A stretch of DNA of 64,000 nucleotides, taken from NCBI GenBank assembly GCA_024138025.1, contig JAMXBD010000063.1, forward strand, positions 1,240,001-1,304,000, in the 5' to 3' direction. The notes beneath the pieces were generated by a model. It did not search any database, was not told the origin of the DNA, and saw only the letters and a program-made list of their open reading frames with translations. This DNA comes from Combretum micranthum (Eukaryota > Streptophyta > Magnoliopsida > Myrtales > Combretaceae). The translations under genes were made by a program, and so were the position numbers. This document shows positions 22,066 through 33,671 of the stretch, piece after piece. Every line of letters begins with the position of its first letter. Positions within the stretch are counted from its first letter, which is position 1.

Positions 22066-23243
22066 TCAAATAGCAAATTGCATGCTCATTTCCTCCTCCA
22101 TCCTTTTGCCCAGCATACAGCCCATAGACTCTTGTAAAATTGTCAAATACATGAAAAAAGGTCTTCCTGACATGGGAGCTACCAAAATTGGAGGGTTCAT
22201 CAAGTATTCTTTAATAATATTGAAATCTTGTTCACATTCTTCATTCCATTCTATCAACACATTCTTCTTTAGGAGTTTAAAGAATGGTTTGCATTTGTCT
22301 ATAAGCTGAGATACGAATTTAGCTCTATAGTTAAGCCTCCCAAGTAATCCCCTAACCTCTTTAAGAGTACGAGGGGGTGGCATTTCTAATATCGCCTTCA
22401 CCTTGTCAGGATCTACTTCAATTCCCTTTTCACTAACCATGAATCCCAACAATTTCCCAAAGGTCACTCCAAAAGTACATTTCTCAGGATTTAACTTCAA
22501 TTCAAATTTCCTCAATCTTTTAAATAACTTCTGTAAAACTTCAACATGATCCTCATTTTCTCGAGATTTGGCAATCATATCATCTATATATACCTCTACC
22601 TCTTTATGCATCACGTCACGAATAGGGCCACCATCGCACGTTGGTACATTGCTCCTGTGTTTTTCAAGCCAAATGGCATTACCTTATTACAAAATGTACC
22701 CCAGGCTATTATAAAAGTGGTTTTACTCTTATCCTCCTCTACCATTTTGATCTGGTTATATCCCGAGAAACCATCCATAAAGGAGAATAGGTGATTCCCT
22801 GAAGTATTATCGACTAACATATCAATATGTGGTAAAAGGAAATTATCCTTTGGAGTAGCCTGGTTCAAATCCCGAAAATCTATGCATACACGCACTTTAC
22901 CATTCTTCTTTAAAATAGACACAACATTAGCTACCCACTTCGGATAATCAGAGACTTCAATAAAGCCTACTTCCAAAAGCTTCTTAACTTCTTCTTTTAC
23001 TTTTAACAAGATATCAGGCCTGAAACGTCTAAGCTTCTGCTTTTTAGGTTTAACATCAGATCCAGTAGGTAATTTGTGCACCACTATCGAAGGGTCCAAA
23101 CCTGGCATATCTTCATATGACCATGCAAACACATCAAGATACTCGAATAATAATCGAGTTAATTTTTGCTTTTGTTCATCAATCAAATTGCCCCCAATCT
23201 TCAAGTTCTTGGGTTTTTCTTTCGTTCCTAGTTCTATTACCAC
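22066..23243 (-). pseudogene. Reverse transcriptase of the large Gypsy element, one frameshift
   Basis: The first frame (23243-22611) has YLDVFAWSYEDMPGLDP, KKNGKVRVCIDFRDLNQATP and FSFMDGFSGYNQIKM. The second frame (22614-22066) begins in the next box and carries the catalytic motif YIDDMIAKSREN, then KCTFGVTFGKLLGFMVSEKG. A one-base shift near 22612 separates them, immediately before the catalytic motif. Both catalytic aspartates are intact. Length and order match a complete Gypsy RT, so the shift is the main lesion seen in this domain. Confidence 0.9.
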
Positions 23244-23669
23244 CAGAGGTTCATCAATGACTATGCTGCCTTGTTCAAATCGGTTCTAGCTATCCTATAG
23301 TCCTTTTGGATTCACAATATCACCCTTGACGTCTAACCCAGTAAGGCTACAAGTGATATTGGTATTTTCATCGTTTACATGCGTGAGATATTAATGGTTT
23401 TCATTAATTGCGTCGGATCTGAACAAGAAGCAGAGAAAAAGAAAGTAATATATAAAGAATGTAGAAGCAAAATCATAAGAGATAACATTTTTATTACTAA
23501 GAATGTCAAATGCCTATGGCTTGATTTAACACAAGATGAACTAATTTTATTGAAGGTGATTGACTGGACTAAGAAGATTCTGACTAACAACTAAGAGACT
23601 AATACTAGAAGACCTATCGAGTCGAATCAATTGTAGCATAAAACAAAAGTGCAAACATGATCTGAAAAT

Positions 23670-24665
23670 TTATTCTAACAAGGACCTAGTAGTGTCCAAA
23701 GGGATGGAAAACCAATTGTTGAGCATGTCTCTTCTTGGGGTATTAAACTCTTCAGTAGTAATCTTGCATTGCTGACTGAGTGATTCCTCTAACTCTAAAA
23801 CTTCTAGCATCTGCACATATGTTAGTGCAGGAAAAGTGACTTTAATGTTTGGGTACTCCAATCGGGTGTGGTATAGCTTATCTCCTCTCTTACTCTTTAC
23901 CAACTGCTTCATCTCCTGAATCTCCTCTCTGGTTGGGGTGTATCCTAGCCCAAAAGTACCTATATGTGCCGCAGGGACGTCTGTTTCTATGTTTTTGCCA
24001 TCTTCTATTGACTTTGTAATGACATTAACTTCATTAAAAATCTACAATCCTGGTTCTTCCAATTGTTCATCCCCGATATAGGCTATGGTTGTCTCTTTGT
24101 ATATATCATAATCCTATACTCCCAACACTATGACTATTTGACCATTAACAACAAACTTGACTTTCTGATGCAAATTTAATGGGATTGCTCCTACGAAATG
24201 GATCCAAGGCCTCCCCAACAGCAAATTGAATGACCTAGGAATGTCAAGAACCTGAAAAGTGATAGGGAATGGCTAAGGACCAATCTCCACCTGCAAGTCA
24301 ATTTCACCTAGTATCTCCCATTTAGAACCATCAAAAGCTCGAACAGTGATTGAGCTAGGCTTCATGTTATTTATATCCACTCCTAGGAGATTCAAGGTAT
24401 CCAAAGGGCAAACATTCAACGATGATCCATTGTTAATAAGGACTCGAGCTACCATCATATCATTACATTTTACCACAATGAACAAAAGTTTGGTATGATG
24501 GTTTCCTTCCTCTCCTATCTCTTCTGAGGAAATTGATATCCGATCCATGGCAAATACTGAATTAACAACCAAGCCTAATATGTCAGTGGAAATACCCTCA
24601 GGAACTTTGACTTTTTTCAATACCTTAAACAATGCTTCTTGATGAGTATCAGAAGATAATAACAA
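23670..24665 (-). pseudogene. Aspartic protease and spacer, large Gypsy element
   Basis: The right part (24665-24273) contains VARVLINNGSSLNVCPLDTL, where plant Gypsy proteases read LIDNGSSLNV. The catalytic Asp is therefore Asn, which fits a single G-to-A change. FDGSKWEILGEIDLQ follows as in the family. Further left the expected SFNLLLGRPWIH wording appears past a stop. The block at 23912-23670 is a conserved spacer before RT. The protease is predicted inactive. Confidence 0.85.
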
Positions 24666-24701
24666 CCCTAGTAGTGAAATTTGTGCTGGAACTTTGGCTA
24701 G

Positions 24702-26483
24702 CTAGTCCATTATCTTATATCCACTGGCTTTTACCATCTTCCTCACGGACCCTTGATTTTCTTCTTTAGCTTTTTCCTCCCCCTCCATTATCTTTTTTGA
24801 AGTTTCTTCAATTGCAACTTTCCTTTTAACTTCTTTTGTAGAATCATAGATTCTACATGACCGAGTTAACCATCCAATCAATAAAGGCTGCTTCTTTAAA
24901 ATCTGGTTGTCATGCTGATAATTGAATGGAGCCACCTGATAGTTTTCTAGGGGTATAGGCACATTAAAGAGCAACTTCTTCGGAGCATGGGTAACTTGCT
25001 CTATACTTTTTGTTGGAATACTCAAAGCAGATAGTTTTAGGGGTTGATCCAATCATCCTAATTGTTTCCTTCAACATTTGTTCAGTAGAGACAGAGAGGT
25101 TATCCGGATCAATACTGGTTTAGATTCACAGCTGGTTATCATGTTTATTGTGGTTCTGTGGTTAGGTAGATTGTTATTAACATTTGGGGCTGGGGTTTCA
25201 ATAAAGTCAAATTGCACCATCTTAGCATCAATCAGATCTTGTATTTTGCGTCTGAGCCTCCAATAGTTATCATTTGAATGGCCTATCTGCCTTAAGTGGT
25301 ACTCGCATCGGAATTCTGGGTTATAATCTTTGGGCTTATAGTCCTTACAAGGTAACTCAAAAGATATCAGGTTTTCTTTTCTGAGTTGGGTTAAAACTTG
25401 GCTGAGTGGTATTAAGATGTTAATGAATTGTCTTCTGCATTGAGGACGTAGATTTTAGGTAGGCATTTGGTTGGTGATGGGATTTAGGATGGTTAATTGA
25501 TGGACTAGTTTAGGGTAGGTTCTAGTGTTTACAATGCTGACTATGGTTTCTTTAGGTTTGTTGAAAGTTTTGGTGGTAATTGGTTTCTTTTTTGTATGTT
25601 CAGAAGTGGGTAACTTGCCAGAGGTGATGCTAGCTTCAATCTGGCATCCTATGGTAACAACTTCAGCAAAGCTGGAAGTAGTATGTCGTACCAAGTGTTA
25701 GTAGTATAGGTTGCTCAGAGTATTGATGAACATCATAGTCAAATCCTTCTCTAGGATAGGGGTAGTGATTTGAGCAGCCATACTTCTCCACCTTTGCACA
25801 TACTCCTTAAAGGATTTGGTAGGCTGCTTATGCATGTTGCCTAGGTCCCAAACAGTGGGTGCTACCTCAATATTAAATTTATATTGGTTGAAGAAAGCTC
25901 TGGCAAGTTTATCCCAGGTGTCGATGTAGCTCAGGTCAAGCTGGGCATACCAGGAGAGAGCTGGTCCGGTTAGGCTATCTTGGAAAGTCTGAATCATGAG
26001 ATGCTCATAATGAGCATATTTAGCCATCTTCCTAACATACAACCTAATATGCATAATCAGACACCCTGTCCCATCATACTTTTCAAACTCAGGAACTTTG
26101 AACTTTTCAGGATATGCATCTTTTGCATATGATGGTAAAGTAACCAACCCTGCATGATCAAAACCCTCAACATTCTCTAAAAACTTCATCTTTTCAGATA
26201 TAGCTTGCATGACCTTCCTTTCCATCTCTTTTTGGGCATCTTCCAATTGTTTCTTAAACCTAGTATTATCATACCCATCCTCTGTGTCTTCCAATGGAGG
26301 GGGAGGATTTTCATCTCTAACTGCACGTCTAGTAGCAGATTGTGTGGCATTTGGGGTATTACGGGTGTTAAGAAGCTCAGCAACATTAGTAAGTGCTTGG
26401 ATTTGTTCAGTCACATGCTGCACAAATCTTTCGAGGGTACTGAGCCTTTGCTCATTACTGTCAATTCTATTAACATCAGACAT
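24702..26483 (-). pseudogene. gag of the large Gypsy element
   Basis: Starting at MSDVNRIDSN (26483), the main frame runs 261 codons and holds the gag capsid domain: YPEKFKVPEFEKYDGT, MIQTFQDSLTGPALSWYAQL, FNQYKFNIEVAPT and KSFKEYVQRWRSMAAQI. This wording is specific to Tat/Ogre gag. One stop at 25700-25698 interrupts a frame that continues to 25455. A separate stretch at 25052-24702 carries WLTRSCRIYDS, the linker before protease. The product would build the cytoplasmic particle in which the RNA is copied. Confidence 0.88.
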
Positions 26484-26995
26484 CTTTGCTCTAGAACGAG
26501 TGGTTATCGGGCTACGACTAAATTCCGATCTTTTGGGAGCTATTTTTGAAGCTTGAATATGTAAACAAGTACTTGTTAGAATTGTCTTTCTTCTTTCCTT
26601 TCTTCTATTTTTTTAAATATATATATATTTTTTATTTTTATTTTTTTACTCTTTCTTTTTATTTACTTATTTTATTTTATCATTTTTTTATCATTTTATT
26701 TTATCTTATGTGCAATATCATTTTCGTTTTATTTATAATTTTATTTACATGTTTATTAATTGGATTTTACAAGCACAATACATAAAACAATACATGGAAG
26801 AAGATTATAAGCTATGGCATATGCATCAAGACCCATGACTAGGTAAGGCTCCATATTAATAAAAAGAAGTATGAGTTTTTTTTTTTTTTTGAGTTGCAAC
26901 TTTATCAAAATCCCAACATTACAAAGAAAGGTGAACAAATTATCCTAAATTTATGAAAAGAGTTAAAAGATACTGTTCAAATTCTAACAAGTCTC
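26484..26995. other. Spacer between ORF1 and gag of the large Gypsy element
   Basis: About 510 bases of T-rich (plus-strand) sequence with long T runs and no coding sequence. A spacer at this position is normal in Ogre-type elements. Confidence 0.55.
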
Positions 26996-28490
26996 CTATT
27001 TCTTCTTGGCTCTTTCTTTGACTAATTCTAGCACCAACTCTCTGTTTTGCTTCCTCTTGTTTCTAAGTTGCAATCGGCAAGATCTAAGGTCTTATAGAGC
27101 TTTTGAGCCTTTATTTCTCCAAGCCTTCACTTGTCATTGCATAGACTGATACTCCATTTTGTAGCGAGCTTTAACTTCATCCATGTAGGCTCGAGTTTCT
27201 GGATCTACATCTTTTAGGCCTTGGTTAGGTTATATTTGGAGTCTGATGCTTTAACCGTTATGTTTTATGTAAGAGATCTATCAAGAATTCCATGGTGCCT
27301 CTATGTTCTCTGAAGCATCCTGTCATTTTGCCTACACCAGTGGTACAGGATAAGATTCTGGTGCCCCAAAGGGCTTTGATGTCTTTTAGCTTTGAGATTT
27401 TTCATGTAAAGTCAGGTTGGGCTCATGAAGGTCTAAGGTAACTGAGGTTAAGGATGGATGGTGGGCTATGTTTTGGACTGGGCCCAATTGACGTATGACA
27501 TAGATTGGAAAGTAACCGGTACAACCAATTAACGACATAGCTAAAAAGTTCTTACACTTTAAGATAGATTTGAAAGAAAGGTTCCAGTTGGTTGTCCATA
27601 GGAATTCTTTGGCTTGGACAGTTGATAGGGTTTTAATCTAATGCCGTGAACCGATTTTAGCTGACAGTTTAATTCGTTCATCAAAGAAATCTATTATGTC
27701 TCTAGAACTTCTTTTTAGCCTTTTGGGGAGGGTAGCTTCGAGACTCTGAGTGTGACTTATGAACCAAACATTTAAAGGGCTGCACTGCATTTGAGATTTC
27801 CCCTTTTTTATTTTTAAGGAAAGTTAACAATTGGAATTATTCAGTTAACAAGGATAGGATATAAGATTGACCCAAAAGGAATTGAGATAATGCCTCAGCT
27901 ACCCTAAAATGGATGTTTAGAACACCAGTGGGGAATAAGATGGTAGCAAATGCAGCGATGATAAAAGCAGTGACTCATTTTTGGCTCTACGTTTCTTGAC
28001 CACCAATGAAAAGGTCTTGTTTTGCTTGATAGGTAGAGGGTGACCCAAACCAATTGATTAAGGTATTAAAATGAAGTCCTTCACCTTGACATGCATTTAA
28101 GACCTTTGAGATTTTTTACCGTTTAATTCCTAAGAGTTTGTGGAATATTTGGGTTGAACCGATCTCTAGATCTGGCATGGTAATACCTTGACAGCAGTCA
28201 AGAGCTCTAAGGAGTTGTGTATACTCTTCTATAGTAGGGCAAAGAACATGTGGGCCGAAGGAGAAAGCCATAAGGGTAGGGTCTTGGAAATGATGAAGGA
28301 TTCTTATTATCTCCTAATGAAAATGGACCCTTAAGAGAGATAGGACTGGACCTATCTTAGAAGTTATAAATTCTTTTTGATCAGGTGTAAACGTGTGGTA
28401 CCAAGTCATTAGCGTAGTGTTAGGCAAGGGAGGCTTACCAATGTAGGCTAATCTGACTAAAAGGCTTGGGCTGTCGGATGAGCTTTCCAT
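26996..28490 (-). pseudogene. ORF1 upstream of gag (Ogre-type), decayed
   Basis: A start at 28490 opens with MESSSDSPSLLVRLAY. The same frame, with several stops, gives FGPHVLCPTIEEYTQLLRAL and TQIFHKLLGI, then FILFP-like ATILFPTGVLNI and FRVAEALSQFLLGQ. I recognise these as the ORF1 pattern of Ogre elements (CPTxEEYxxLL, LFP). The end (about 27230-26996) is charged and Arg/Lys-rich (YMDEVKARYKMEYQSM, then LVKERAKKK-stop), as in a coiled-coil tail. Its function is unknown, although this ORF1 is a lineage hallmark. Stops near 28313, 28115 and 27995 show it is dead. Confidence 0.75.
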
Positions 28491-29483
28491 TCTTATAAAA
28501 TTACACATGGTTACAAGAAAAATTACAATTTGGTTGTGATTACCATCATGTGGAAAAAAAAAAAAAAAAAACAAGGCCCACAATAGGTTGGGATAATGAT
28601 AAATTTGCAACTCTTCTTTAGGTCTTTTTCCTTCTTTTTTTTTTTTGTTTTTTTTAAATGTTCTAAAGATGGGCTGTATCAATCAAGTGTAAAGACAAAG
28701 CCTTTTCTAGAGTTGCGATTTTATTAAAATTCCTATTACATGATAAAAATAAAAATAAAAATTACAGATGGACTTTAATAATACAACAAAGCTTCTACTG
28801 AGTCCAATATTATTTACAAAGAAAGGTATAATGTTTACATTATAAAAAAACATATAATGTTTACATCATAAAAAAAAACATATACGGGGAAATATTACAA
28901 ACTGATGTTTATGGGCTTTACAATATATACAAATAATATAAGGAACTTTCGTAGAAATATTAATAAAATTGCAACTTAGATATGGTTTAGGCCCACTTTG
29001 ATATTTTTTTTTTAATGAAAATTGAGCTAAACATAGTCATGTGTTAAGATCAAATAAAAGTCCTCACACAATGTGGCTTTCTTCGTCTATAAAGGAAAAG
29101 CATCCAGCCACACTTAAAGTATGAGTGGGTTTGCCCTTCAACCATAGGTGGAGGATAAACCACAACACCTGAAGTCTATACTAGGGGCCCCTCCTAGGGT
29201 GTCTTAAGTGGTATAGGTATGACTATATCTAATATATACACATCTATGATCGGCCCATTAGGCTTCCATCCATCACATAAAATATAATAACATGCCATAA
29301 AAAGAATACAACATATATATAAAAACACAACAACTATTACTCATATATTTTTTTACCATTTTTTTATCATTTTATTTTATTACATTATTATTTATTATTT
29401 ATTAATATTTTTTTAAGAAAAAAGAAGGCCATCAAAAGCCTATTAGTGGGTGGCCCAGTTCCCCAGTGGAGCCGCTGATTTTC
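28491..29483. other. 5' leader of the large Gypsy element
   Basis: The non-coding leader between the primer-binding site and ORF1 is AT-rich with several A or T runs (near 28553 and 28636). It contains a short direct repeat, TATAATGTTTACAT, near 28827 and 28855. No coding content was recognised. Confidence 0.55.
29461..29478 (-). other. Primer-binding site of the large Gypsy element
   Basis: On the minus strand this reads CAGCGGCTCCACTGGGGA, shortly after the end of the 5' LTR. Tat/Ogre elements typically have TGGCGACTCCACTGGGGA here, which I recall as matching an arginine tRNA 3' end. The core CTCCACTGGGGA is exact. Confidence 0.7.
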
Positions 29484-30219
29484 TATCTAGCCTAAAATTT
29501 CCCCTTTCTTAATTGGATTCATATTAAGCCCAGCCTACTTAATATAGATACTCGACACAATTAAAGAAAGTTTTTAAAATCATTTTAAAAAAATCATTAA
29601 AAAATTGATTTGGAGTTGCCACCAACATAAGTTGGAAAAAATAATAAAATTAGGGCTAGCTAAGCGGGCTAACCCTAATTTAAGTTATATTGGTTCACGT
29701 GCTTCGTGGGATGTTGAAGATGGGGAGGGTTGTGTGGAAGATGGAGATGGGTTTGGCTGGTGGGCTAATCGTGTTTAGACCCGAGGTGTGCTTTTGCGAG
29801 GAAGATAAAGGTCGTTACTGTGCGAGGCTTGTACCAATATTTATTCACATCCCCAAATCTAGTTCTTGATAGGGATTTTAGATAGATGAAAATCAAATTG
29901 TTAACATAGATCCTCATCTTTGTTTGTTCTTCCGATTTGTTTTTATCTTTTTCCATATTAATCTGCTACATATTAACAAAACAGATTTTGTTAAATCCAC
30001 CTGCAAATAAAATCTGATTAGGATAAATATCAAAACTGGGTCCTTTGTACCGTCCACTAAATTAATTGAGCCAATTATTATTATTTTTAATTTTATTATT
30101 TATTTATATTTTTATTATATATTTTTTTATTGAATTTTCCGATTTTATTTTTTTATTTTTTCTTTGAATTTTTTCTATTTATTATTTTTATTTTATAAAG
30201 CAAAAATGGGGTGTCTACA
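29484..30219 (-). repeat. Right (5') LTR of the large Gypsy element
   Basis: The LTR is 736 bp and ends in GTGTCTACA at 30219, followed by AGATG. Read on the minus strand it starts TGTAGACACCCCATTTTTGC, the usual Tat/Ogre LTR start, then TTTATAAAATAAAAATAATA, which may include the TATA box. Its inner terminal dinucleotide is mutated (TA instead of TG on the plus strand). It lacks the GC-rich repeat block of the left LTR and has about 260 bases (29812-30070) that the left LTR lacks. Confidence 0.9.
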
Positions 30220-30224
30220 AGATG
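30220..30224. other. Target-site duplication, right copy (AGATG)
   Basis: Exact match to 17561-17565 on the other side of the element. Confidence 0.85.
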
Positions 30225-30377
30225 AAAGGACCGATATTAATATGTATTATAACATTTGAACAGATACTCCCCTTATAAAGTAGAAAGTAAGGTATGAAAT
30301 TTATTTATCTTCGTATAATTTTGTTTATAAAGTCATATCATACTGTCCTAATGAGCCCTTAAATCCTATTTCACCAG

Positions 30378-30968
30378 TGTAGATGTATGGATTTGAATAG
30401 AGTAGTTATGTGTGTGCTGCTTGAGTATCATGCTACAATTAGCTTACGAAGAATGACACATCAAGAATGAATGATTAAGAGGGAAGTAGAATAGTGAGAA
30501 GGAGTAAGCAATCTTAATCGTCTCAAATTTATTTGTGACAAGAGGATGAGCTATCAAGCATCAAACTCCATTAATAGTAATGAACAAATGTTTGATCTCT
30601 TGAGACAGAAATTTAGTAGCACCTTAGTATTTCTATCCAATTTCTTATTATTATTCTTCTTCTTCTTCTTTTAAATGAGGTGGAACTTGGGGTATTTGTG
30701 GAGCTTAGCCATTAACATCATCTGTTTGATCACATTGACATTTGATGGCCAAGATGAGTTGCTTTTAATGCATGAGCCATAAAAAGAAAGGTTGAATGAC
30801 GAATAGACTGGTCCAACGAGTCCTACTCCAAGCCTACCATATCAAATCTCTCTTGATCATCCCAACAAATGAATTGGACTTGCGAGCTCACTGGAGCCCC
30901 ATTACTTAATCTATGAGTCAAGCCCAAATAATTAAATGATAATGTACATAATTTCGAGCTCATTTACA
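30378..30968 (-). repeat. Probable solo LTR, same family as the 5102-5706 LTR
   Basis: It aligns collinearly with the LTR at 5102-5706: TGTAGATGTATG start, ATTTGTGACA, GTTTGATC, AAATTTAGTAGCAC, TAAATGAGGTGG, CCAACGAGTCCTAC, TTGATCATCCCAA and a TTTACA end. No element body adjoins it, so it is probably a solo LTR left by recombination between two LTRs. No clear target duplication was found. It lies 154 bases from the large Gypsy element. Confidence 0.7.
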
Positions 30969-31684
30969 TTTTGCGCCTCCGACCAAAATTCTTTAGTTAG
31001 AATTTAAGTATTTTAGGCACTAGTTGCATTTATGGATATTTTGATCAATACTTGATGCATAATACTGCAAAGTGTTTTCATGGAGTTGAAGAGTCCACTT
31101 GTTGTGGTTGAGTCATTGAGTAATAGTTAAGCATCAGCACTGCAACTAACTCAATTGCATATAATTATATTGTAGTGCATAAACTTACAGCACCACCCCA
31201 ATCGTACGCGTCGCATTATATTCTCTTAATGATCTGACTCCAATGTAGTCAAATGATATCGATATTGGGAAGACATATATATATATATATAGCTCTTTAC
31301 ATGCTAGTTGACCCTTATGTAATGATAAAGTAGCCAGGAGTAGGTTAAGAAGTTGTAAAACAACTTCTTCTAATAACAAATTGATGCCATGAAGTATGTA
31401 CTTCGTAGAAAATGATTATTTTAGTTTTGACCTCATAGGATTTGGCAAACGACAGAGCAGTTCAATCCAGGCCATAGCAATTCTTCACGTCTCATGAAGC
31501 TGCTCCAAATATTTTATCTAAATGTATTTGCAACTCATAATCATTGGACATCTTTATTGGTATATCCCATAAATACAAAAATCTCAAAATCTTCGGTTGA
31601 CGTATCCAAAAGACATCCTTGGCTCCAAAAGTGCTATCCATATCCTCTGAATTTATTTATTTAATTTTATTCAACAACGTCGTC

Positions 31685-31692
31685 TATAAATA
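31685..31692 (+). promoter_or_regulatory. Possible TATA box (TATAAATA)
   Basis: TATAAATA lies about 95 bases before an ATG at 31786, with a TTC-rich leader-like stretch between. Joined across the Copia insertion, the frame continues for several tens of codons but shows no recognised domain. The host gene, if any, is unknown. Confidence 0.25.
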
Positions 31693-31796
31693 CATCCATG
31701 CTGCCCCTTTCTTCTTCTTCTTCTTCTCCCTTCATTCATCTCAATCCGTTTCCAGTTAGTGTGATCATCCCATACAAAAATAATTATGGCATTCTT

Positions 31797-31801
31797 GGTC
31801 T
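31797..31801. other. Target-site duplication of Copia element, left (GGTCT)
   Basis: GGTCT here and AGTCT at 38662-38666 agree at 4 of 5 bases. The mismatch is a G/A difference that fits decay after insertion. Confidence 0.6.
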
Positions 31802-32320
31802 TTTTGGATCCTTAATCCAACGTTGGCCTTATATGTGAAATAATTATGTGTTACGGGCTATCACATTAAATTAAGCTCAATTAAAAGTGATCAATAAAGT
31901 TTGGGTATTTGGGCTTTAATGTATCTAATAGGGTATGGCCCTTTTATATGTAGAGACTTTATGGGTAATTTCTATTTTTATGATGGGCTAAAATAGGAAT
32001 ACCAAAAGATAACAATACATTATCTCTATAAATAATGGTTATGGTTCCCAGGTCACACGTACAATTTTTTTTTAGTCTCTTTTGAATCCCATCATTAGAG
32101 AGTATAGACAGAAAACTAAAGGGATCTCTTAGAGAAAACGCGTTGATCTAGAAGGCCAACCGCACGGCTCTAAAATCATTGATTGTTATGGATTCAGGTA
32201 TGCTTCCACTTAAGTGTTTATATATATATATATATTTGTAATTCTTAATGGTTAAATATGAATGATCTAGGGTTTTTTTATATGTGATGGTTTTCACAAA
32301 AGGTTAATCTAGATCTAACA
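31802..32320 (+). repeat. 5' LTR of Copia element
   Basis: 519 bp, beginning TTTTGGATCC where the 3' LTR has TGTTGGATCC, and ending in CTAACA. It contains CTCTATAAATA (near 32025) as a likely TATA box and an (AT)n run near 32218. It matches 38147-38661 along its whole length with scattered differences. Confidence 0.9.
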
Positions 32321-32322
32321 AG

Positions 32323-32334
32323 TGGTATCAGAGC
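32323..32334 (+). other. Primer-binding site, initiator-Met tRNA
   Basis: TGGTATCAGAGC begins two bases after the 5' LTR. It is the standard complement of the plant initiator methionine tRNA 3' end, used by most Copia elements. Confidence 0.92.
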
Positions 32335-33671
32335 ATACATGTTTGATCATTAGGAATTACTTTCGTCATTTATAATAGGATTCTTTTCGCTTTTCTTTTA
32401 AGGGTTAGGGTTTCAAAAAGTAAATTTTAAAAGGATTAATTTATGAACAAGAATTCATTGAATTCTTGTACTATTAATATTCATGAATCTATTATTGAAA
32501 TAAAATATATACATATATTTGCGATCAGCATTTGATTTCAATCGATGTTTTTATTGTGGATGTAAGTCAGATTCATGGCGTCACGTAGATCCGCTATTTT
32601 GGTTGTCTGATTTTAATTTTAAAAAAACGAACAAACTAGATTTGTTAATGGCGTTTGTTTGGATGATGTACGATGTTCTGCTTTGGACATTTGAATGTTT
32701 ATGCGGATTTGTTTTTTTTTTTTTTCGAAGTTTGACTAGCTTGGTCTTTTGGTGTGTAATTGGAATTTCGGAGTTGTTTCCATTCTGATCCAAGATTTAT
32801 GATTAATTCCTTTCCTTTAGATTCTGTTTCAATTCCATCACTTATGAATTTTGGACTTGGCCTTTTTCGACTATTCAATATATTATATGTAATTCTCATC
32901 GTATATGAAAGGCAAAAAGTCTGGCTTGTATTTCCCTTTTTTTTTGTTTTTTCGTAATCGATATTTAATTAAGTTTCCTTTAAGGTCAGGTTTCATGGTT
33001 TTTCAATTGCCTCTGTAAACGGTTTTGTCGGCAAAATGGAATGAAATAATAACATTTATTATCAAAACCGTTTTGGATTTTAATGTTAACGGTTATTGAT
33101 TATTAAAAGAATGGCAATTATTTAGATCATTTTTTAAATATGGGTTCTTAGACTTAATAAGTTTTGACCAAAATTAAGTTAATTAATTATGTTTTTTATC
33201 CAAAACTTGAAATAAATTTAAATTTGAATATTGGTATGTTTATATATATTTTGAGATAAATTAATTGAAACAACATACCGCCAAAGTGATCCCTCTTATT
33301 GAAATTAATTTGTTTTAAAATATAAAAAGTTGTGTGCTTGTAACTTATATAAATATTTAACCGGTCCAAAGAAAGGTCAATATTTAATAGAATTGCAAGT
33401 GCACCCATAGTAATAAACGCGTGACGATTATTTGGTTTTACATGTGAATAATAAATCGTCCCAAATGAAAGTTTATTATTTAATATGTTCTTATTGTCAA
33501 TGTTTGATTACTACACCAAGATACCACTAAGTAGTTAATGCTTTATCCAAAGATGAAATATTAATGGGCTGCCCGATATTTTGAGATGGGGTTTACCTTT
33601 ATTTGAATTTATTATTATTGTTTTGAGACTATTGTGAGCTTGTTTATTTTTTGTTTTGTTCTCATTCAACT
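32335..33671 (+). other. 5' leader of Copia element
   Basis: About 1.3 kb of AT-rich sequence between the primer-binding site and gag. Open frames at 32519-32788 and 32760-32957 give hydrophobic, T-rich translations with no recognised domain. I regard it as non-coding leader. Confidence 0.55.

Larger units (their letters stand above)
17566..30219 (-). mobile_element. Complete-length Tat/Ogre-type Ty3/Gypsy retrotransposon, inactive
   Basis: The element is 12,654 bp. It has two LTRs (17566-18867 and 29484-30219), a primer-binding site, an extra ORF1 before gag, gag, protease, RT, RNase H, integrase, a tandem-repeat 3' UTR and a polypurine tract, all read on the minus strand. Exact 5-bp target duplications bound it. 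The extra ORF1 upstream of gag, the large size, the TGTAGACACCCC LTR start and the repeat-bearing 3' UTR are together characteristic of the Tat/Ogre lineage. Stops, a frameshift inside RT and an Asp-to-Asn change in the protease make it non-autonomous. The LTRs have diverged by large indels, so this is not a recent insertion. Confidence 0.92.
30969..31801. other. Intergenic region with promoter-like right end
   Basis: No recognisable protein. There is an (AT)n run near 31276. A pyrimidine-rich TTC run follows a TATA-like box near the right end, immediately left of the Copia insertion. Confidence 0.5.
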
